NCBI GenBank assembly: GCA_051880035.1
Contig: JBJENE010000016.1
Span: 1 to 18,518 of the forward strand
Length of the DNA: 18,518 bases
Direction: 5' to 3'
Source: Eshraghiella sp051880035
Lineage (GTDB): Bacteria > Bacillota > Clostridia > Lachnospirales > Lachnospiraceae
The notes beneath the pieces were generated by a model, which saw nothing but the letters and a program-made list of their open reading frames with translations, was not told the DNA's origin and ran no database searches. Made by a program: the position numbers and the translations under genes. Each line of letters starts with the position of its first letter. Position 1 is the first letter of the stretch. This document shows positions 14,006 to 18,518 of this stretch, piece after piece.

Positions 14006-16829
14006 ATTTCAGAGACAATATATTAAAATCAGAGGTGCCTGTGAGCACAATCTTAAAAATATAGATGTGGATATACCCAGAGATTCTTTTACGGTGCTTA
14101 CGGGTTTAAGTGGCTCCGGTAAATCCTCGCTTGCATTTGACACAATCTATGCTGAGGGACAGAGAAGATATATGGAATCCCTTTCTTCATATGCGAGACA
14201 GTTCCTGGGGCAGATGGAAAAACCTAATGTTGAGAGCATAGAAGGACTTTCTCCGGCAATTTCCATTGACCAGAAATCCACTAACCGCAATCCCCGTTCA
14301 ACTGTGGGAACGGTTACGGAGATATACGATTATTTAAGGCTTCTTTATGCACGAATAGGTGTTCCCCACTGCCCGAAATGCGGCAGGGAGATTAAGAGAC
14401 AGACAATTGACCAGATGGTAGACCAGATTCTTAAGCTTCCCGAGAAGACTAAATTCCAGCTTCTTGCCCCGGTTGTAAGAGGCCGTAAGGGTCGTCATGA
14501 AAAGGTTTTTGAAAATGCCAGGAAGAGCGGCTATGTAAGAGTCTGCGTTGACGGAAATATATACGAACTTTCCGAGGAAATATCCCTGGAGAAAAATAAT
14601 AAGCATAATATAGAAATAGTTGTCGACCGTCTTGTTGTAAAGGAAGGAATAGAGAGGCGACTTACCGATTCCATAGAAAATGTCATGAAATTATCCGACG
14701 GGCTGATGATTGTTGATGTTATTGACGGAGACCCTATTAATTTCAGTATGAGTTTTGCCTGCCCTGACTGCGAAATCAGCATTGATGAGGTGGAACCGAG
14801 GAGTTTTTCTTTCAATAATCCGTTTGGCGCCTGTCCGGAATGTTTCGGACTTGGGTACAAGATGGAATTTGATCCGGAGCTTCTTATTCCGGACAGAAAA
14901 CTCAGCATTTCACAGGGCGCCATTTCATGTATGGGCTGGCAGTCAAGCAGTGATAAAGGAAGCTTTACCAATGCGTTGTTAGTAGCATTGGCAGAGGAAT
15001 TTAATTTTTCACTTGATACTCCTTTTAAGGACTATCCTAAAGAAATTCAGGACATCCTGATTTATGGTACGGACCGTAATGTTAAGGTACGCTATAAAGG
15101 TCAAAGGGGAGAGGGTGTGTATGATGTGGTATTTGAGGGTCTTATTAAAAATATGCACCGCCGTTACAGAGAGACTTCATCCGATACCATGAAGCAGGAA
15201 TATGAGAGTTTTATGCAGATAACTCCGTGTGAGGTGTGCAAAGGACAGAGACTTAAGGCCTCCTCTCTGGCAGTGACCGTAGGAGATAAGAACATCTATG
15301 AGGTCACAGAGATGTCTGTGCTTAAGCTTTCAACATATTTTAACGAATTGAAGCTTACAGAAATGCAGCATAAAATCGGAGATCAGATTCTTAAGGAAAT
15401 TAAAGCCCGAATAGGTTTTTTAAATAATGTGGGTCTTGAATACCTGACATTGGCAAGAGCTACGGGAACCCTGTCCGGCGGAGAGGCTCAAAGAATCCGT
15501 CTTGCCACGCAAATCGGTTCCGGTCTTGTGGGCGTTGCATATATTCTGGATGAGCCGAGTATCGGTCTTCACCAGCGTGATAATGATAAACTTCTGGGCG
15601 CTTTGATGCGTCTTAGGGATATCGGCAATACACTTATTGTGGTGGAACATGATGAGGATACAATGAGAGCTGCGGATTACATTGTGGATATCGGACCGGC
15701 AGCCGGAGAACACGGCGGACAGGTAATTGCCACCGGAACGGCAGAAGATATTATGAATAATCCTGACTCCATAACGGGAGCATATTTAAGCGGCCGTAAA
15801 CAAATACCTGTGCCTTCATCAAGAAGAACACCTTCCGGCTGGATTACCGTAAAGGGTGCCCGTCACAACAACCTGAAGAATATTGATGTGGATATTCCTC
15901 TCGGAGTAGTCACCTGTGTAACGGGCGTATCGGGATCAGGTAAAAGTTCCCTTGTAAACGAAATACTCTATAAGCACCTTGCAAGAGATTTGAACAGAGC
16001 CAGGTGTATTCCGGGCAAGCATGATGATATCATAGGAATTGAAAAGCTGGATAAAGTAATTAATATCGACCAGTCACCTATCGGCAGAACTCCCCGTTCC
16101 AATCCTGCCACTTATACCGGAGTTTTTGACCTTATAAGAGATCTTTTTGCATCTACAGCAGACGCTAAAGCCAAAGGCTACAAAAAAGGCCGTTTCAGCT
16201 TCAATGTGAAGGGCGGACGATGTGAGGCCTGTTCCGGAGACGGTATTATTAAAATAGAAATGCATTTCCTTCCGGATGTATATGTACCTTGTGAGGTATG
16301 CGGCGGTAAACGCTACAATCGTGAGACTCTCGAAGTAAAATACAAAGGGAAAAGTATCTATGATGTTTTAAACATGACGGTGGAGGAGGCAGTCAGGTTT
16401 TTTGAGCATGTGCCTACCATACGCCGCAAAATAGAAACACTTAATGATGTGGGCCTTTCATATATCCGACTGGGACAGCCTTCAACCGAACTGTCCGGAG
16501 GAGAAGCCCAGAGAATCAAGCTGGCAACGGAATTAAGCAAAAAAGGTACCGGCAAGACAATATATATTCTGGATGAACCTACTACCGGTCTGCATTTCGC
16601 AGATGTCCATAAGCTTGTGGACATTCTTCACAAACTGGCGGAGGGCGGCAATACGGTGGTGGTAATCGAACACAATCTGGATGTAATTAAAACTGCCGAC
16701 TATATAATTGATATCGGTCCTGAAGGCGGAGATGGCGGCGGAACGGTAATTGCCAAGGGAACACCTGAGGAAATTGCAAAAGTGCCTGAGTCGTATACAG
16801 GAAAATATGTTGCAAGATATCTCAAATGA
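13998..16829 (+). CDS. uvrA: Excinuclease ABC subunit UvrA
   Basis: The protein has 943 residues from the ATG at 13998, which overlaps uvrB by 8 bases. A TTG at 13989 has the better-spaced AAGGA and would add three residues, so the start is not settled. Two ABC ATPase modules are complete: Walker A GLSGSGKS near 36-43 and GVSGSGKS near 642, two LSGGEAQRI signatures, and Walker B ILDEPSIGLH and ILDEPTTGLH. Zinc-finger cysteine pairs are intact (CPDC...CPEC; CEAC...CEVC). UvrA dimers scan DNA for distortions and deliver UvrB. This is the usual length for bacterial UvrA, with no truncation, and it belongs to the uvrBA operon. Confidence 0.97.
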   Translation: MAKFQRQYIKIRGACEHNLKNIDVDIPRDSFTVLTGLSGSGKSSLAFDTIYAEGQRRYMESLSSYARQFLGQMEKPNVESIEGLSPAISIDQKSTNRNPRSTVGTVTEIYDYLRLLYARIGVPHCPKCGREIKRQTIDQMVDQILKLPEKTKFQLLAPVVRGRKGRHEKVFENARKSGYVRVCVDGNIYELSEEISLEKNNKHNIEIVVDRLVVKEGIERRLTDSIENVMKLSDGLMIVDVIDGDPINFSMSFACPDCEISIDEVEPRSFSFNNPFGACPECFGLGYKMEFDPELLIPDRKLSISQGAISCMGWQSSSDKGSFTNALLVALAEEFNFSLDTPFKDYPKEIQDILIYGTDRNVKVRYKGQRGEGVYDVVFEGLIKNMHRRYRETSSDTMKQEYESFMQITPCEVCKGQRLKASSLAVTVGDKNIYEVTEMSVLKLSTYFNELKLTEMQHKIGDQILKEIKARIGFLNNVGLEYLTLARATGTLSGGEAQRIRLATQIGSGLVGVAYILDEPSIGLHQRDNDKLLGALMRLRDIGNTLIVVEHDEDTMRAADYIVDIGPAAGEHGGQVIATGTAEDIMNNPDSITGAYLSGRKQIPVPSSRRTPSGWITVKGARHNNLKNIDVDIPLGVVTCVTGVSGSGKSSLVNEILYKHLARDLNRARCIPGKHDDIIGIEKLDKVINIDQSPIGRTPRSNPATYTGVFDLIRDLFASTADAKAKGYKKGRFSFNVKGGRCEACSGDGIIKIEMHFLPDVYVPCEVCGGKRYNRETLEVKYKGKSIYDVLNMTVEEAVRFFEHVPTIRRKIETLNDVGLSYIRLGQPSTELSGGEAQRIKLATELSKKGTGKTIYILDEPTTGLHFADVHKLVDILHKLAEGGNTVVVIEHNLDVIKTADYIIDIGPEGGDGGGTVIAKGTPEEIAKVPESYTGKYVARYLK

Positions 16830-16845
16830 TACAATAAATCAGAAT

Positions 16846-16879
16846 CCCCGGACTAAGATTGGTGTTGCAAAGTCCGGGG
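16846..16879 (+). terminator. Hairpin terminator after uvrA, with a poor T run
   Basis: CCCCGGACT (16846-16854) pairs perfectly with AGTCCGGGG (16871-16879) across a 16-base loop. The stem is strong but is followed by TCTTAGGTTATT rather than a clean T run, so termination may be incomplete. The loop contains the -35 of the guaA promoter. Confidence 0.7.
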
Positions 16880-16893
16880 TCTTAGGTTATTAT
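16865..16893 (+). promoter_or_regulatory. Sigma-A promoter of guaA
   Basis: TTGCAA (16865-16870) and TATTAT (16888-16893) are separated by 17 bases. Transcription would start near 16900, downstream of the ATG at 16892, which supports the start codon at 16931. There is no room for a purine riboswitch in this 31-base leader. Confidence 0.65.
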
Positions 16894-16930
16894 GAAAATT
16901 AGTAAAAACTCAAACTCAGGAGGAGCTGCA

Positions 16931-18475
16931 ATGAATAGAGAAATGGTCATTGTAATTGACTTTGGCGGTCAGTACAATCAGCTGGTTGCCCGCCGCGTCA
17001 GAGAGTGCAATGTTTATTGTGAGATATACTCATACAAAACAGACCTTAATAAAATAAAAGAAATGAATCCGAAAGGCATTATTCTTACCGGCGGACCTAA
17101 CAGCTGTTATGAGGAGGGTGCGCCTACTTATACAAAAGAGTTATTCGAAATGGGAATTCCTGTTCTGGGTCTCTGCTATGGTGCACAGCTTATGATGCAT
17201 GTCTTAGGCGGTAAGGTTGAAAAGGCTCCTGTAAGAGAGTACGGTAAAATAGAAGTCTGCGTAAATCAGGACTCTCCATTGTTTAAAGATGTGTCTAAGA
17301 ACACCATCTGCTGGATGAGCCATAATGACTATATTTCCAAAGTGGCACCGGGCTTTGATATCTGTGCTTCAACTGCCGACTGCCCTGTGGCAGCCGCAGA
17401 AAACCGCAACAGTCAATTATATGCAATCCAGTTCCACCCGGAGGTTCTGCATACCGTTGAAGGTATGAAGATGCTCTCCAATTTCGTATACAATGTGTGC
17501 CATTGCTCCGGCGACTGGAAGATGGATTCCTTTGTTGAGAATCAGATAAAAGCAATCCGTGATAAAGTTGGCGACGGTAAAGTCCTTCTGGCACTTTCCG
17601 GCGGCGTGGACTCTTCAGTTCTGGCTGCCCTTTTATCCCGTGCCATCGGCAAGCAGCTAACCTGCGTCTTCGTGGATCACGGTCTTCTTCGTAAAAACGA
17701 AGGCGACGAAGTTGAGGGCGTTTTCGGAACCGGCGGAACATTTGACCTGAACTTCGTACGTGTAAACGCTCAGGAGCGTTACTACAGCAAATTAAAAGGT
17801 GTAACAGAGCCGGAAAACAAGCGTAAAATTATCGGTGCGGAATTTATTCGTGTCTTCGAAGAAGAGGCCCGTAAAATCGGTGCAGTTGACTTCCTTGCCC
17901 AGGGTACAATTTATCCTGATGTGGTAGAAAGCGGCCTTGGCGGTGAATCTGCCGTAATCAAGTCCCACCACAATGTAGGTGGTCTGCCTAAAGATGTTAA
18001 ATTCAGGGAAATCATTGAACCTCTTCGTGACCTGTTCAAAGACGAGGTCCGTAAGGTTGGCTTAGAGCTTGGCCTTCCGGAATATCTCGTTTTCCGTCAG
18101 CCATTCCCGGGACCGGGACTCGGAATCAGAATCATCGGTGAAGTAACGGCCGAGAAGGTTCGAATTGTTCAGGATGCTGACTTCATATACCGTGAGGAGA
18201 TTGCCAAGGCGGGACTTGATAAGGGAATTAACCAGTATTTTGCCGCCCTTACCAATATGCGTTCCGTGGGCGTCATGGGCGACGAAAGAACCTACGATTA
18301 TGCAGTTGCTTTGCGTGCCGTAAAGACAATCGATTTCATGACGGCGGAGAGCGCAGAAATTCCTTGGGAAGTGTTGCAGACGGTGATGAATCGTATTATC
18401 AATGAGGTCAAGGGGGTTAACAGGGTATTCTATGATTTGACCAGTAAGCCACCGGGAACGATTGAGTTTGAATAA
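16931..18475 (+). CDS. guaA: GMP synthase (glutamine-hydrolysing)
   Basis: The start is the ATG at 16931 (514 residues, the usual length). AGGAGG at 16918-16923 lies 7 bases before it, while the in-frame ATG at 16892 would add a tail absent from the family and overlaps the -10. The N-terminal class I glutaminase has the triad C82 (GLCYGAQ), H169 and E171 (QFHPEV). The ATP-pyrophosphatase P-loop SGGVDSS is at 223-229. The C-terminal dimerisation domain ends KPPGTIEFE, as expected. It converts XMP to GMP in the cytoplasm with ammonia from glutamine. It stands alone between its own promoter and a strong terminator. Confidence 0.98.
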   Translation: MNREMVIVIDFGGQYNQLVARRVRECNVYCEIYSYKTDLNKIKEMNPKGIILTGGPNSCYEEGAPTYTKELFEMGIPVLGLCYGAQLMMHVLGGKVEKAPVREYGKIEVCVNQDSPLFKDVSKNTICWMSHNDYISKVAPGFDICASTADCPVAAAENRNSQLYAIQFHPEVLHTVEGMKMLSNFVYNVCHCSGDWKMDSFVENQIKAIRDKVGDGKVLLALSGGVDSSVLAALLSRAIGKQLTCVFVDHGLLRKNEGDEVEGVFGTGGTFDLNFVRVNAQERYYSKLKGVTEPENKRKIIGAEFIRVFEEEARKIGAVDFLAQGTIYPDVVESGLGGESAVIKSHHNVGGLPKDVKFREIIEPLRDLFKDEVRKVGLELGLPEYLVFRQPFPGPGLGIRIIGEVTAEKVRIVQDADFIYREEIAKAGLDKGINQYFAALTNMRSVGVMGDERTYDYAVALRAVKTIDFMTAESAEIPWEVLQTVMNRIINEVKGVNRVFYDLTSKPPGTIEFE

Positions 18476-18484
18476 TGTACATGA

Positions 18485-18518
18485 GCCAAGAAATGCCGAA
18501 TTTACGGCGTTTCTTGGC
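18485..18518 (+). terminator. Hairpin terminator of guaA at the window edge
   Basis: GCCAAGAAATGCCG (18485-18498) pairs with CGGCGTTTCTTGGC (18505-18518) with one G-U pair around a 6-base loop. The window ends at the last stem base, so the expected T run cannot be seen. Confidence 0.8.

Noticed and set aside
16830..16930. Possible purine riboswitch upstream of guaA
   Set aside because: The space is short and lacks the conserved purine-riboswitch junction and loop sequences. The structure present is a simple terminator hairpin.
16892..16930. Upstream in-frame ATG of guaA at 16892
   Set aside because: It overlaps the -10 hexamer, lacks a ribosome binding site and would add residues not seen in the family; AGGAGG clearly serves the ATG at 16931.

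Overview
The window looks like a chromosomal segment of a low-to-moderate GC Firmicute, most likely a Lachnospiraceae-type Clostridium relative. This rests on AGGAGG-type ribosome binding sites, intrinsic terminators closing most transcription units, a Gram-positive type LexA box at uvrBA, a YjfB-type motility-associated small protein, and an ftsEX / M23 hydrolase / S41 protease / uvrBA gene order resembling the one I recall near ftsEX and uvrBA in Bacillus. The genus cannot be fixed from sequence alone. I see no rRNA, tRNA, CRISPR array, insertion sequence or phage gene.

Layout. (1) 1-1690: the 3' end of an acyl-ACP thioesterase, a CvfB-type S1-domain RNA-binding protein and ridA, closed by a terminator that also serves the convergent gene. 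(2) 1686-2760: a small accessory-looking patch. It holds an XRE-type regulator (minus), a divergently transcribed unknown 95-residue protein (plus), and a 58-residue YjfB-like protein (minus). The last two are convergent with only 2 nt between stop codons, and a minus-strand terminator lies inside the unknown gene. (3) 2860-4137: a stand-alone MsmX/UgpC-type sugar ABC ATPase with its own terminator and no permease beside it. (4) 4188-6378: an ECF-like sigma factor, translationally coupled to a single-pass membrane protein whose external part carries regular 48-residue propeller-like repeats. This is the least familiar module here and the best candidate for an uncharacterised sensing system. 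(5) 6393-11950: a CdaR/PucR-like regulator followed by ftsE, ftsX, a PcsB/CwlO-like M23 peptidase and an S41 C-terminal processing peptidase, a cell-division and wall-remodelling block. (6) 11927-16879: uvrB-uvrA behind a LexA-type box, the nucleotide excision repair operon. (7) 16865-18518: guaA with its own promoter and a 14-bp-stem terminator at the window edge.

How the genes work together. FtsEX is expected to gate the secreted M23 hydrolase at the septum, with the S41 protease acting in the same envelope compartment. UvrB and UvrA form the damage-recognition complex. The sigma factor and membrane protein are expected to pair as regulator and sensor or anti-sigma factor. A recurring layout is a promoter packed against or into the previous unit's terminator hairpin (clear at uvrB and guaA, weaker at the S41 gene). 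Most of the window is core, well-known biology. The main novelty candidates are the sigma/propeller pair, the terminator nested in a convergent gene and the unknown 95-residue protein.
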